DNA from: Pseudarthrobacter polychromogenes
Lineage (GTDB): Bacteria; Actinomycetota; Actinomycetes; Actinomycetales; Micrococcaceae
Assembly (NCBI RefSeq): GCF_014644495.1
Contig: NZ_BMKU01000009.1
Span: 1 to 64,000 of the forward strand
Reading direction: 5' to 3'
Length of the DNA stretch: 64,000 nucleotides
Numbering within the stretch: position 1 is the first letter of the stretch; every line of letters starts with the position of its first letter. The notes under the pieces are model-generated. The model ran no database searches. It saw only the letters and a program-made list of their open reading frames with translations, and was not told the origin of the DNA. Positions 34,090 to 42,886 of this stretch are shown in pieces. The position numbers were made by a program, and so were the translations under genes.

Positions 34090-34407
34090 TCAGCCCAGGT
34101 ACCACCCGGGCGGCGTCCAGGTCACCGGCACGCTGTGGGCGGAGAAATCCTCGCACCGGGTGCATGTGTATGCCACCTCGCCCAGGGCGGCGACCGTGCC
34201 GTCACGCCGGTACGTAGGCGGGATGTAGGACTCCAGATAGACGAATTCGTCGGTCCGGCAGGTGTCGCAGGTGGGTTTGCCTACGTAGCCGGTATCGGTT
34301 GTTGCTATCCCGGCGCCGAGGGTGGAGCGGCGGGTGGCCGGTGGCCGCGCAGTGTTGAGCGGGCGCGCATGGGCCGAGCTGGCATGGGTGTTCCTGGCTG
34401 TCGTCAT
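34090..34407 (-). CDS. Small zinc-ribbon protein of unknown function
   Basis: A 105-residue protein with two CXXC pairs, CDTC and CTRC, about 35 residues apart, typical of a zinc ribbon. Around them lie VYLESYIPPTYRRDGTV-like beta segments. The N-terminal ~45 residues are basic and low-complexity. The start used is ATG 34407 (MTTARNTHASS); a longer frame to 34596 overlaps the next gene and has no support. It ends against putA and no partner is evident. Function cannot be assigned. Confidence 0.7.
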   Translation of the reverse strand: MTTARNTHASSAHARPLNTARPPATRRSTLGAGIATTDTGYVGKPTCDTCRTDEFVYLESYIPPTYRRDGTVAALGEVAYTCTRCEDFSAHSVPVTWTPPGWYLG

Positions 34408-34564
34408 TGGCTGCCTGTCCCGGGTGGAAATCCTGGCATGCAGGAGCCCCCCGTGCTTGAGAACCGGCCAGCTGCTTGACCCTAGAAAGTCAGCATAGGG
34501 GATGCTGCCTTCAGCAATCAATGGAAACTGCGGAATGGCTGCGCCCATCGGGGAACCGCCGGCG

Positions 34565-35419
34565 TTATGCTTGCCGGTTAATTGTCCTGCCCACAATGGA
34601 CTGCGTCAGCGCGTCAATGACCTCCGCGTTGGCCAGCGGGTTGCGGATCAGGGTGAAGTCCACGTCGCCCACTGCCGGCAGGTCGAACCGCCGGGTGATG
34701 ATTTTGAGGTCTTCCGGGACGAGCGACGACGGCATCACGGCCACGCCGATTCCTGCCCTGACGGCCGCCAGCACTCCGCTGATTTGGCGCGTGGTGCAGG
34801 TGATCCGCCAGGTCCTGCCGTGGGACTCGAGGGCGTCGATGGCGAGTTTCCGGCTCAGGCTGGGTGACGGGTAGGCGATGAGCGGCACGGGAGACGCCGG
34901 GTCCAGCGTGGTCTGCTCGAGCCCAACCCAGGAAAAGGAATCATGCTGGACCACTGTTCCGTCCTTGGCTCCCGCCACCCACTTGACGAAGACCAGGTCC
35001 AGCTGCCCCGCGTTGAGTTTCCGGTACAGCTGGTCGCTTTGGCCCACCGTCAGCTCCAGGTTGATCTGCGGATAGATTTGCCGGAATTCCCGCAGGATCC
35101 GCGGCAGGCCCGTGATGGCCAGGTCATCGGCCGTGCCGAACCGCAGCCTTCCACGCATGGCAGAGCCGGAAAAGTAGCGGGAAGCGGAATCGTGGGCAGC
35201 CAGGATGTTCCGGGCGAAGCCCGCCATGGCGTCCCCGTTGTCCGTCAGCCGTACATCGCGGGTATCCCGGCTGACCAGGACCCTCTTGGCAGCCGCCTCC
35301 AGCTTGCGGACATGCTGGCTGACGGTGGGCTGGGCCAGGCCCAGCCGCTCCGCCGCCTTGGTGAAGCTCAGCGTCTCCGCGACGGCAAGGAAGGAGCGCA
35401 GCTGGGCCGGTTCGAACAC
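34565..35419 (-). CDS. LysR-family regulator
   Basis: A 284-residue regulator. The winged helix is FEPAQLRSFLAVAETLSFTKAAERLGLAQPTVSQHVRKLEAA, followed by a usual effector domain. The start is taken as GTG 35419, because the LysR fold begins there and ACGGAG lies upstream. Upstream in-frame ATGs (35500, 35590) would add a cysteine-rich stretch (YCKPQCPRCPHRC) unlike any LysR N-terminus. It is divergent from the MFS gene at 35563, which it probably controls; the 143-base gap holds the likely operators. Confidence 0.85.
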   Translation of the reverse strand: MFEPAQLRSFLAVAETLSFTKAAERLGLAQPTVSQHVRKLEAAAKRVLVSRDTRDVRLTDNGDAMAGFARNILAAHDSASRYFSGSAMRGRLRFGTADDLAITGLPRILREFRQIYPQINLELTVGQSDQLYRKLNAGQLDLVFVKWVAGAKDGTVVQHDSFSWVGLEQTTLDPASPVPLIAYPSPSLSRKLAIDALESHGRTWRITCTTRQISGVLAAVRAGIGVAVMPSSLVPEDLKIITRRFDLPAVGDVDFTLIRNPLANAEVIDALTQSIVGRTINRQA

Positions 35420-35562
35420 AATGGACTCCGTGGGACATCGGTGCGGACAACGCGGACATTGCGGTTTGCAATACGAGTTATAGGGACGATACGTCTCCAT
35501 AATCCTAAGTCCCAGCCTAGCGTTAAGGGCATCCCGGACCGCACGCACTTGAGGACACACCT

Positions 35563-36942
35563 GTGGCACCCCCACCGCCGTCATCGGCAACCGTCACCCA
35601 ACCCGTCATCGATACCGCCGGCTCCGCGCCGCCGGACCACCAGACCCAGCCGCTCGCCGTCGTCACTGAACGCCTGCCCTGGAAGCACACCTTTATCTCC
35701 CTGCGGGTCCCCAACTTCCGCATCTTCGCGATAGGCCACTTCATCGCCGTCGTCGCCATCTGGATGCAGCGGATCGCCCAGGACTGGATGGTGCTGGAAC
35801 TGTCCGGATCCGTCACTGCAGTGGGCATCACCGTGGCGCTGCAATTCCTGCCGTCCCTGCTCCTGGGACCATGGGGCGGGATGGTCGCCGACCGGTTCGC
35901 CAAGCGGAAGATCCTGATTCTCTGCCAGGGCATGGCGGCGGTGCTGGCGGCCGTGCTCGCGGCCCTCGCCCTGAGCGGGGCCGTTGAGGTGTGGCACGTC
36001 TACGTCATCGCGCTGGTGCTTGGCCTGGTGACGGTCCTTGACCAGCCGGCCCGGCAGGTCTTCGTCAATGAACTCGTGGGGCCCACGTACCTGCGCAACG
36101 CCATCAGCGTCAACTCCACCACCTTCCAGTTGGGCGGCCTGATTGGCCCCGCCCTGGCCGGGTGGATGCTTACTGCCGTGGGTGCGGGGTGGGCTTTCGC
36201 CGGCAACGCCGTGGCGTGCTGTTCCACCGTGGCCATGCTGCTTCTTTTGCGCAAGGACCAACTGTTCGTGAGCGAGCCCGCCCCGAAGAGCAAGGGGATG
36301 CTGCGCGAAGGACTGCGGTATGCGCTGGGCAAGCCCACCATCTACTGGCCCTGGCTGATGGCAGGTTTCATCGCGGTGTTCGCCATGAGCCTGCCCGTGG
36401 TGCTCGCCGCCTTCGCTGACAACGTGTTCAATGCCGGTGCCGCAGGCTACGGCCTCCTGAACGCCCTGGTGGCGCTGGGCGCGCTGGCCGGCGCGGTGGC
36501 ATCCACGCGGCGCCGCCGGCTCCGGCTGCGCTCCGTGGTGTTCTGCGCGGGAATGTACGGGGTCATGCTGTGCCTTGCCGCGCTGGCGCCGTCCATGCCG
36601 GTGTTCGGCGCGGTCATGGTGCTCTCGGGATTCTGGTGCCTGATGTTCCTCACCGGGTCCAACCAGCTGGTCCAGGTCAGCTCCAACATGGGCATCAGGG
36701 GCCGGGTCATGAGCCTGTACATCATGGTCCTGATCGGCGGCCAGGCAATCGGCGGGCCCATGCTGGGCTGGATCGCCGAGCACGCCGACCCGCACGTGGC
36801 GCTGCTGGTGTCCGGCGGCGTGCCTGCCCTCGCGGCCCTGACGGTCGCAGTGATCCTGGCGCGCAAGGGCTCGCTGTCGCTGAGGGTGGACCTCAAGGAC
36901 CGGCGGCAGCCCGTGCGGATTGTCCGGCGGGCGGCCGCGTAG
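35563..36942 (+). CDS. MFS transporter, DHA3-like exporter
   Basis: A 459-residue 12-helix transporter. Signature parts are RVPNFRIFAIGHFIAVVAIWMQRIAQDWMVLELSGSVTAVG and GPWGGMVADRFAKRKILILCQ, which resemble the DHA3 (enterobactin-exporter-like) group, as does the FVNELVGPTYLRNAISVNSTTFQLGGLIGPALAG segment. GTG 35563 is the start, with GAGGA ten bases upstream. A ~40-residue Pro-rich cytoplasmic tail precedes the first helix. The divergent LysR gene probably regulates it. The substrate is unknown. Confidence 0.87.
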   Translation: MAPPPPSSATVTQPVIDTAGSAPPDHQTQPLAVVTERLPWKHTFISLRVPNFRIFAIGHFIAVVAIWMQRIAQDWMVLELSGSVTAVGITVALQFLPSLLLGPWGGMVADRFAKRKILILCQGMAAVLAAVLAALALSGAVEVWHVYVIALVLGLVTVLDQPARQVFVNELVGPTYLRNAISVNSTTFQLGGLIGPALAGWMLTAVGAGWAFAGNAVACCSTVAMLLLLRKDQLFVSEPAPKSKGMLREGLRYALGKPTIYWPWLMAGFIAVFAMSLPVVLAAFADNVFNAGAAGYGLLNALVALGALAGAVASTRRRRLRLRSVVFCAGMYGVMLCLAALAPSMPVFGAVMVLSGFWCLMFLTGSNQLVQVSSNMGIRGRVMSLYIMVLIGGQAIGGPMLGWIAEHADPHVALLVSGGVPALAALTVAVILARKGSLSLRVDLKDRRQPVRIVRRAAA

Positions 36943-36948
36943 CCAGGA

Positions 36949-38103
36949 CTACAGCGCCAGGTGCGGGTACGCCTCTTCGCGCTTCTGGAACTCCAGGACA
37001 TCCTTATTGCGGATGACGCCGTCGCGGATCTCGATGGCACGGGCAATGGTGTCGTTGCCGTCCCACGCCCCGGGGCCGCTGACGACGGTGTCCAGGAATG
37101 GCAGCAGGGCCTGGCTGATTTCCCAGCTGGCGGAGTTCCAGAGGTAGGACGGGCTGTGGTCCACGGCGTAGTAGTTGATGTGGTCGCCCACCGTAAACAT
37201 GGGGTCGGCGAAGGTGGTGGACCGTGCCCAGCTGAAACCCATGCCCTCGTCGCACGAAACATCCACAATGAGGCTCCCGGGACTGAACGCCGCCAGGTCC
37301 TCCGTGCGCAGGTACGTCAGCGGGTTGTTGGGGTCCTGCAGGGTGCAGTTGACCACGATGTCGCTCTCGGCCAGGAACGGTGCCAGCGGTACCCTGCCGC
37401 GCTCGCTGATGACCTGGCTCAGGAAGGGGGCTTCGTCGTCGTGGTCGAACTGGACGATGTTCACAGAGTGGATCGGCGCACCGACGGCGGCCACGCCCCG
37501 GTTGGTCAGCACCTGGACGTCATGGATCCCGTGGGCGTTCAGGGCGGTGACGGCACCGCGGGCTGTTGCGCCGAAGCCGATGACCGTGGCGCTGAGCCTC
37601 CGGCCGTAGTCGCCGGTGGACCCGGTCAGCGCGAGGGCGTGCAGCACGGAGCAGTACCCCGCGAGTTCGTTGTTCTTGTGGAAGACGTGCAGTCCAAAGC
37701 CGCCATCGCTTGCCCAGTGGTTCATGGCCTCGAAGGCAATCAGCGTGAGCTTCTTGTCGATGGCCAGCTGGGTGATGGCGCGGTCCTGGACGCAGTGCGG
37801 CCAGCCCCAGAGGACCTGGCCGTCCCGCATGTCGGCGAGGTCTTCCGGCTGCGGCTTGGGCAGGAGGACGACGTCGGCCTCCGCCAGCAGCGCCTCCCTG
37901 CCGGCCATCCTGCCCACCAAAGGCGAGAGGTGTTCGTCGGATACGCCCAGCCGCTCGCCGTAGCCGGTTTCCAGGATGATGTGCTCGCGGATGTCGGGTG
38001 CGATGCGCTCGAAATGCAGCGGATGGATGGGGAGCCGGCGCTCATCGGGCTTCTTGGTTGAGGCCAGGACGCCGAGGGTCAGTCTTTTCTGCTGCCCTGT
38101 CAC
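36949..38103 (-). CDS. Alanine-dehydrogenase/PNT-family oxidoreductase, N5-(carboxyethyl)ornithine synthase-like
   Basis: A 384-residue NAD(P)-dependent enzyme. The N-terminal half has LGVLASTKKPDERRLPIHPLHFERI, which matches the alanine dehydrogenase / saccharopine dehydrogenase N-terminal lobe, and the nucleotide-binding motif is ATVIGFGATARGAVTALNAHG in the middle. Its best fit is the group named after N5-(carboxyethyl)ornithine synthase; an opine or saccharopine-type reaction is likely, but the substrate is uncertain. The start is GTG 38103, overlapping the TGA of the upstream 46-residue gene (GTGA), so translation is probably coupled to it. Confidence 0.75.
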   Translation of the reverse strand: MTGQQKRLTLGVLASTKKPDERRLPIHPLHFERIAPDIREHIILETGYGERLGVSDEHLSPLVGRMAGREALLAEADVVLLPKPQPEDLADMRDGQVLWGWPHCVQDRAITQLAIDKKLTLIAFEAMNHWASDGGFGLHVFHKNNELAGYCSVLHALALTGSTGDYGRRLSATVIGFGATARGAVTALNAHGIHDVQVLTNRGVAAVGAPIHSVNIVQFDHDDEAPFLSQVISERGRVPLAPFLAESDIVVNCTLQDPNNPLTYLRTEDLAAFSPGSLIVDVSCDEGMGFSWARSTTFADPMFTVGDHINYYAVDHSPSYLWNSASWEISQALLPFLDTVVSGPGAWDGNDTIARAIEIRDGVIRNKDVLEFQKREEAYPHLAL

Positions 38104-38240
38104 TTCTTTTTGGCGGCCTTGCTGGAGGTGATGTCCAGGGAGCTGGCCGGGGCGGAAGCGGCTTTCTTGTCGGCCCGCTTTTCCTTGATGGACTTGCCGG
38201 ATTTTTTGGATGCTGTTTGACGCGGGGACTTGTCAGCCAT
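38100..38240 (-). CDS. 46-residue lysine-rich basic protein
   Basis: A short protein with 13 Lys and many Ala and Ser, ending KAAKKK, without hydrophobic segments. Start ATG 38240 has AGGAG ten bases upstream, a strong signal, and its TGA overlaps the GTG of the dehydrogenase gene, so it is probably a real translated leader cistron. Its basic SKAAKKK-like tail resembles nucleic-acid-binding tails, but no fold is recognised. It may exist mainly to couple or pace translation. Confidence 0.7.
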   Translation of the reverse strand: MADKSPRQTASKKSGKSIKEKRADKKAASAPASSLDITSSKAAKKK

Positions 38241-38344
38241 GAATTGCTCCTGTAGCGGAACCGAAGAGGTTCCTGACTTCTGACGATACACTCCGGTACC
38301 TAATGGGCGCCGGGGTGGTTTGTCTTCTGTCCCGCTGCAAGCAG

Positions 38345-38418
38345 TGGAGCGGCTGACGGGAATCGAACCCGCGTATCAAGCTTGGGAAGCTAGCGCTCTA
38401 CCATTGAGCTACAGCCGC
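38345..38418 (-). tRNA. tRNA-Gly (anticodon CCC)
   Basis: On the minus strand the sequence runs GCGGCTG (acceptor), GCTC-AATGGTA-GAGC (D arm), CTAGC-TTCCCAA-GCTTG (anticodon arm, CCC in the loop, one T-T mismatch), GCGGG-TTCGATT-CCCGT (T arm), CAGCCGC and discriminator T, with the 3' CCA encoded at 38347-38345. The length of 74 bases fits tRNA-Gly. Confidence 0.93.
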
Positions 38419-38659
38419 GCTGCCCCGCCGTAGAGGGGCAGAACATAGCTTAGCGCAGAACTTTGCCTGCCCTGCCCACACACGCTGCGCGCCGCCCATG
38501 TCCCGGTCAGGGGAACGTCATCCAGTAACTCTTCAATAACGTCGCCTGCCGTGGCTAGGTGGGCCTGCGGAGCGCTGGCTAACCTGAACCGGGTAGCTGC
38601 GGGGCCGGGGGGATTGCAGCTACTGCGGCAGTTGAACCTCAACCACAGGAAGATCCCCC

Positions 38660-39139
38660 ATGGCATTCGCAGAACACGAGGTCCTTATCCGGCGGGACGC
38701 CATGGCCGTGTATCTGTACCTGCTTGATGCGACCAACCTGCCTGCGTGGAACGACTCGGTGCGCAGCGTCAAGCTGCTTCTAGGCGCATCGGCCTCCAAG
38801 GGAGCGGTGTACCGGAAGATGGTGGCCGGACGGTCCGGGCTGAGCATCCCCGCGGAGCTGGAAATCACCCACGCCCGGCCCGGAGCCGAAATCCAATTCC
38901 AAGCCATTTCCGGGCCGGCCCACCGTTCGGGCGGGTACTACCTCAGCACGGAGGCTGAAGGAACTCGCGTCAGGTTTGCCCTCGAGGCCCGGGCAGAAGG
39001 GGCGGCCGGCGTCCTGCACAGGCTCAGGTTGCTCAACCGGATCGGATTCCTGAACAGGATGCTTCAGCGGAGTGTCTCCACCGAGGTGGCCCAGCTCGAA
39101 CGGCTCAAGGACGTCCTGGAGCTCCAGCCGGCCATCTAG
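38660..39139 (+). CDS. SRPBCC-fold protein (polyketide cyclase/dehydrase-like)
   Basis: A 159-residue protein with a START/SRPBCC-type layout: AEHEVLIRRDAMAVYLYLLDATNLPAWNDSVRSVKLL, then beta strands (LEITHARPGAEIQFQAI, GGYYLSTEAEGTRVRFALEA) and a C-terminal helix. Such proteins bind hydrophobic ligands or act as cyclases; nothing specifies a ligand. AGGAAG precedes the ATG. It stands alone after tRNA-Gly and ends 30 bases from the convergent CAP gene. Confidence 0.78.
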   Translation: MAFAEHEVLIRRDAMAVYLYLLDATNLPAWNDSVRSVKLLLGASASKGAVYRKMVAGRSGLSIPAELEITHARPGAEIQFQAISGPAHRSGGYYLSTEAEGTRVRFALEARAEGAAGVLHRLRLLNRIGFLNRMLQRSVSTEVAQLERLKDVLELQPAI

Positions 39140-39169
39140 GAGGGCCCGTCCCCTCCAGCAGCGGCGGGC

Positions 39170-40930
39170 CTACTGCGCCAGCCGTTGCCCGGTCCACGGG
39201 CCCGGAATGTTCGAAGGCGACGCGAGGCTTCCGGAGGTCAGGTCCCAGTACTGCACGACGTCGGACGCCCTTCGCAGGGCCAGCCCGGTGGAGTTGAGTC
39301 CGGTAACGTCCCGCAGCGGCCTGAGGCCCGTGACGTCTCCCCAACCGGTGGCGACGGTAGCCCTGGCTTCGGTGCGCAGTGCGGTGGTGCCCCAGCCGCG
39401 GTGCAGCTGGACGGAGCCGTCAGCCCGGAGTGCAAGGATGTCCTGGAACCCGTCGGCGTCGTAATCCACCATGGACAGCTTCCGTGCGGCGCCGATGGAG
39501 CCGACGAGTGCCCGTGCGGAGAGGTCGCCCAGGCCCTTGTTGGGATACAGGTAGAGGTTTCCCGCCCCGTCTAGGGCAAGAATCTGGGGGAGCCTGTTGT
39601 TGGCACACCATCCGCCGACGGCGAGGGTAAGGGTTTCCCACCCTCCGCTTCCCAGGGTGGCGGGCGGCTGGAATCCGCCGGCGGCAATGCCGCGGTGGAG
39701 CGTCAGGGTGCCGCTGTTCCACTGCGTGACGAGGTCGTAGGCGCCGTCCCTGTCCCAGTCCGTGGTGAATACTTCCTTGGCGCCGGCAAAACCTGAGCCG
39801 ATGACCTTGGCAGCGGCAAAGGTGCGCGCTCCGGTGGCTGCGCGTGCCAGGAGCTGGCCGGAGGAGTCGACGGTCACCAGGTCTCCGGGCCCCTTGATGG
39901 CCGCTGCGGAGAGGTCAAGCGTGGGCGGCATGTGCCGTACCGGGGCGTCGCACACGGTGGGCGGCGGCGCCGGGAAGGGTGTGCTCGTCCCGGTTCCGCC
40001 GGGTGAATTGGTGGTACCGGCGGGAAGGGTGGTGTAGCCGAAGAAGTTCACCACGCCCCAGATCTTGTACGTGCGGTCCGTAAAGCTGATCCCGGCCCCC
40101 ATGACGTTGAAGCGCGGATCGAGGAGCATGGCGTTGTGGCCGGGGGAGCCTTTCCACCATTCCACCAGCAGCGCTGCGTCCCGGTCCGTGCGGATGGCGA
40201 TGACCTCGCCGGCGCCGTTGTTGGGGCTTAGGGCGCGCTGGTCCGTCCAGAAGCTGGCGCGGTGCTCGATGACCTCGCGGGTTGCGATGCTGTCCGACCA
40301 TTCCTGTGCCAGGGCCGCCACTGTTGCGTTGTATTTCACGGGGTTCAGGCCCTTGGACGCCCGGTACTCGTTGATCCGGTTGAACACCGTGAGGATGGCG
40401 GCTGCGTTGCTGTCCGGGATGAGGGCTTCCGGTGCGGGAACGGCCGCAAGGGATTCCGGAGCCGCCTGGCGGGACACCTGAGGGGAGGCAAGTTCCTCGT
40501 CCGGTGCCCAGAGGGGAGGTATGGACGGGACGTCGGGTGCCGGCTCTTCGGAGGCCGGAACGGGTGCCGGTGCTGCGGGCTCGGGGGAATCCTCAACGGT
40601 GCCGGCGGACGGACTGGTTGCCGGATACGGTGCCAGGGGTTCCGCCGCCACAGGTCCCACCGCCACTGGTTCGGCCGCCAAGGGTTCCGTGGGTGATGCC
40701 GGCCGGATGTCCGGTTCAACCGCGGGGGCGAGCAGGGACCCGCGGGAGTCCGCGCCGGAGGGGGACCCGGCGCCCTCGGTTACGGCCGGAGCGCCCAGGC
40801 TTACGCTGCTGGGCCCCGTTGCGCCCACTGGCGGCCCTGCGGCCGGCACCGGCGGTGTGCCCGCCGATGAGGAGAGCAGCGCTAAAGCCAAGAGCGCCCC
40901 AATAAAAGAGGGCGCGGCCAATCTATTCAC
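39170..40930 (-). CDS. Secreted CAP-domain protein with C-terminal FG-GAP-like repeats
   Basis: A 586-residue exported protein. Residues 1-~25 are a signal peptide (IGALLALALLSSSAGT). Residues ~25-170 are a Pro/Ala/Glu-rich linker. Residues ~178-300 are a CAP (SCP/PR-1) domain: FNRINEYRASKGLNPVKYN, then VEWWKGSPGHNAMLLDPRFNVMGAGI with the family His. Residues ~335-586 contain FG-GAP/VCBS-like beta-propeller repeats (TDWDRDGAYDLVTQWNSG; VDYDADGFQDILALRADG, with calcium-binding-style DXDXDG). Such proteins act at the cell wall or outside. The gene is divergent from dcd, with 146 bases between. Confidence 0.82.
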   Translation of the reverse strand: MNRLAAPSFIGALLALALLSSSAGTPPVPAAGPPVGATGPSSVSLGAPAVTEGAGSPSGADSRGSLLAPAVEPDIRPASPTEPLAAEPVAVGPVAAEPLAPYPATSPSAGTVEDSPEPAAPAPVPASEEPAPDVPSIPPLWAPDEELASPQVSRQAAPESLAAVPAPEALIPDSNAAAILTVFNRINEYRASKGLNPVKYNATVAALAQEWSDSIATREVIEHRASFWTDQRALSPNNGAGEVIAIRTDRDAALLVEWWKGSPGHNAMLLDPRFNVMGAGISFTDRTYKIWGVVNFFGYTTLPAGTTNSPGGTGTSTPFPAPPPTVCDAPVRHMPPTLDLSAAAIKGPGDLVTVDSSGQLLARAATGARTFAAAKVIGSGFAGAKEVFTTDWDRDGAYDLVTQWNSGTLTLHRGIAAGGFQPPATLGSGGWETLTLAVGGWCANNRLPQILALDGAGNLYLYPNKGLGDLSARALVGSIGAARKLSMVDYDADGFQDILALRADGSVQLHRGWGTTALRTEARATVATGWGDVTGLRPLRDVTGLNSTGLALRRASDVVQYWDLTSGSLASPSNIPGPWTGQRLAQ

Positions 40931-41076
40931 AACATCCCCAGCTCTGTTGGGCCATCCGGGAGACCATCCGGCGCCTGAATCACTGCTGTAACAGTAGCCC
41001 CACGAGCGCTCTGCAACAACGAAAAAATGTTGCTGTGGATAACTGCCTAGGAGGGGCCGTACGGTAATTTGGGACG

Positions 41077-41652
41077 GTGCTGATCTCTGACCGCGATATA
41101 CGTGCCGAAATAGACTCCCAGCGGATCGTGCTCGAACCGTACAATTCCGCGATGGTCCAGCCGTCGTCCGTGGATGTTCGGATCGACAAGTTCTTCCGCC
41201 TGTTCGATAACCACAAGTACGCCCACATCGACCCCGCCGAGGAACAGCCGGAGCTTACGCGCCTTGTGGAAGTGGAGCCGAACGAGCCCTTCATCCTGCA
41301 CCCGGGCGAGTTCGTCCTGGGGTCCACGTATGAGACCGTCACGTTGCCGGACGACATCGCGGCGCGCCTGGAAGGCAAGTCCTCCCTGGGCCGGCTGGGC
41401 CTCCTGACCCACTCCACGGCCGGGTTCATCGACCCCGGATTCTCAGGCCACGTAACCCTGGAACTGTCCAACATGGCCACCCTGCCCATCAAGCTGTGGC
41501 CGGGCATGAAGATCGGCCAGCTGTGCTTCTTCAGGCTGACGTCCTCTGCGGAGCATCCCTACGGTTCGGGCGAGTACGGCAACCGCTACCAGGGCCAGCG
41601 CGGTCCCACTGCAAGCCGCAGCCACCTGAACTTCCACCGCACGGAGATTTAG
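41077..41652 (+). CDS. dcd: dCTP deaminase
   Basis: A 191-residue trimeric pyrimidine-nucleotide enzyme. The conserved pieces are [56 protein letters not shown] (active-site Ser, Arg and Glu region) and [11 protein letters not shown]. In several actinobacteria the enzyme is bifunctional and goes directly from dCTP to dUMP; whether that holds here cannot be told. Start is GTG 41077. It is divergent from the CAP gene. Confidence 0.95.
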   Translation: MLISDRDIRAEIDSQRIVLEPYNSAMVQPSSVDVRIDKFFRLFDNHKYAHIDPAEEQPELTRLVEVEPNEPFILHPGEFVLGSTYETVTLPDDIAARLEGKSSLGRLGLLTHSTAGFIDPGFSGHVTLELSNMATLPIKLWPGMKIGQLCFFRLTSSAEHPYGSGEYGNRYQGQRGPTASRSHLNFHRTEI

Positions 41653-41673
41653 CAGGCAGCGGAAGCGCCCGCA

Positions 41674-41693
41674 CCGCCCCCACGCAGGGGCGG
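41674..41693. terminator. GC-rich hairpin between convergent dcd and the antiporter gene
   Basis: CCGCCCC and GGGGCGG flank a CACGCA loop, nine bases before the antiporter stop. No T tract. Confidence 0.55.
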
Positions 41694-41701
41694 CGCTGGC
41701 C

Positions 41702-42880
41702 TCAGGCGTTGGCGGCCACGCCAGCGGGCGGCTGGGCGGCCCTGACAGGCCCCACAAACCGGGCCGCCAGCGGACCTATGACCGCCATCAGTAGGACATA
41801 CGCGGTGGCAAGCGCCGCCAGTTCCCCGGGGACCGCCCCGGAAGCAACTGCCAGCCCCGCAATGACGATGGAAAATTCACCGCGTGCGATCAGCGTGGCT
41901 CCGGCGCGCAGGCGGCCGGGCCGCGCAATGCCGGCGCGCTTGGCCGCCCAGATGCCCGTCGCCATCTTGGTGGCGGCCGTGATGACGGCCAGCACCAGGG
42001 CCCAGCCAAGGACCGGCGGGATGGATGCGGGATCCGTATTAAGCCCAAACGCCACAAAGAAGATGGCAGCAAACAGGTCCCGCAGCGGCTCGAGGATGCG
42101 GGTCGCGTTGTGCGCCGTCGCGCCTGAAATAGCGATGCCGAGCAGGAATGCTCCCACCGCGGCGGAAACCTGCATGGCCGAGGCTATCCCGGCCACCAGC
42201 AGCGCGGCGCCCAGCACGTTCAGGAGGAACACTTCCGAGTTCTCGCTATGGACGGCCTTGGACACGTGGTGCCCGTGCCGCAGCGCCACCATTAGCACCA
42301 CACTCACCACTGCCAAGGCGATGCCAACGCTGGTGAGACCGCCGAGGAAGCTGACGCCGGCCAGGATGGTGGTCAGCACGGGAAGGTAGACGGCCATGGC
42401 CAGGTCCTCGAACACCAGGATGGACAGCACCACCGGTGTTTCCCGGTTGCCTATCCGGCCCAGGTCTGTGATGACCTTGGCTGCAATCCCCGATGAGGAG
42501 ATGTAGGTGACGCCGCCCAGCACCATGGCGCCCACCCCGCCCCAGCCCAGCACGTAGGCCAGGGCAGCACCGGGCAGGAAGTTCAGGACCAGGTCGAGCA
42601 CACCGCCCTGCCAGGAGCGGCGCAGTCCGGTGAAGAGTTCCGTCGCGGTATATTCCAGCCCGAGCATAAGCAGGAGCAGGATCACCCCGATCTCACCGGA
42701 GACGTGCGCAAATTCCTTCATGCCGTCAAGCTTGACGATGCCGCCGGCACCGAACGCGAGTCCGCCCAGGAGGTAGAGCGGGATGGGGGACATTCCGACC
42801 CGTCCGGCCACCCTGGCCAGCAGGCCAAGGCAGAACACAACAGCCCCCAGTTCAATGAGGGTCAGGGCCAACGGGTCCAT
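41702..42880 (-). CDS. khtU: K+/H+ antiporter (CPA2 family, KhtU-like)
   Basis: A 392-residue membrane protein with ~12 helices. The CPA2 marks are GEIGVILLLLMLGLEYTATEL, ISSSGIAAKVITDLGRIGNRETPVVLSILVFEDLAMAVYLP and FAAIFFVAFGLNTDPASIPP. It lacks the C-terminal RCK domain of KefB/C, because the regulatory subunit is a separate gene (42887-43369) just upstream, six bases away. That two-gene build matches KhtTU, which expels potassium under alkaline or methylglyoxal stress. Confidence 0.87.
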   Translation of the reverse strand: MDPLALTLIELGAVVFCLGLLARVAGRVGMSPIPLYLLGGLAFGAGGIVKLDGMKEFAHVSGEIGVILLLLMLGLEYTATELFTGLRRSWQGGVLDLVLNFLPGAALAYVLGWGGVGAMVLGGVTYISSSGIAAKVITDLGRIGNRETPVVLSILVFEDLAMAVYLPVLTTILAGVSFLGGLTSVGIALAVVSVVLMVALRHGHHVSKAVHSENSEVFLLNVLGAALLVAGIASAMQVSAAVGAFLLGIAISGATAHNATRILEPLRDLFAAIFFVAFGLNTDPASIPPVLGWALVLAVITAATKMATGIWAAKRAGIARPGRLRAGATLIARGEFSIVIAGLAVASGAVPGELAALATAYVLLMAVIGPLAARFVGPVRAAQPPAGVAANA

Positions 42881-42886
42881 GGCGAC

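Noticed and set aside
35420-35590. Cysteine-rich N-terminus on the second LysR protein
   Set aside because: The LysR winged helix starts right after GTG 35419, which has a ribosome site; the cysteine-rich stretch is the promoter read in frame.
38345-38418. tRNA-Gly as an integration site of a mobile element
   Set aside because: No integrase, no repeated 3' tRNA end and no foreign-looking genes on either side.
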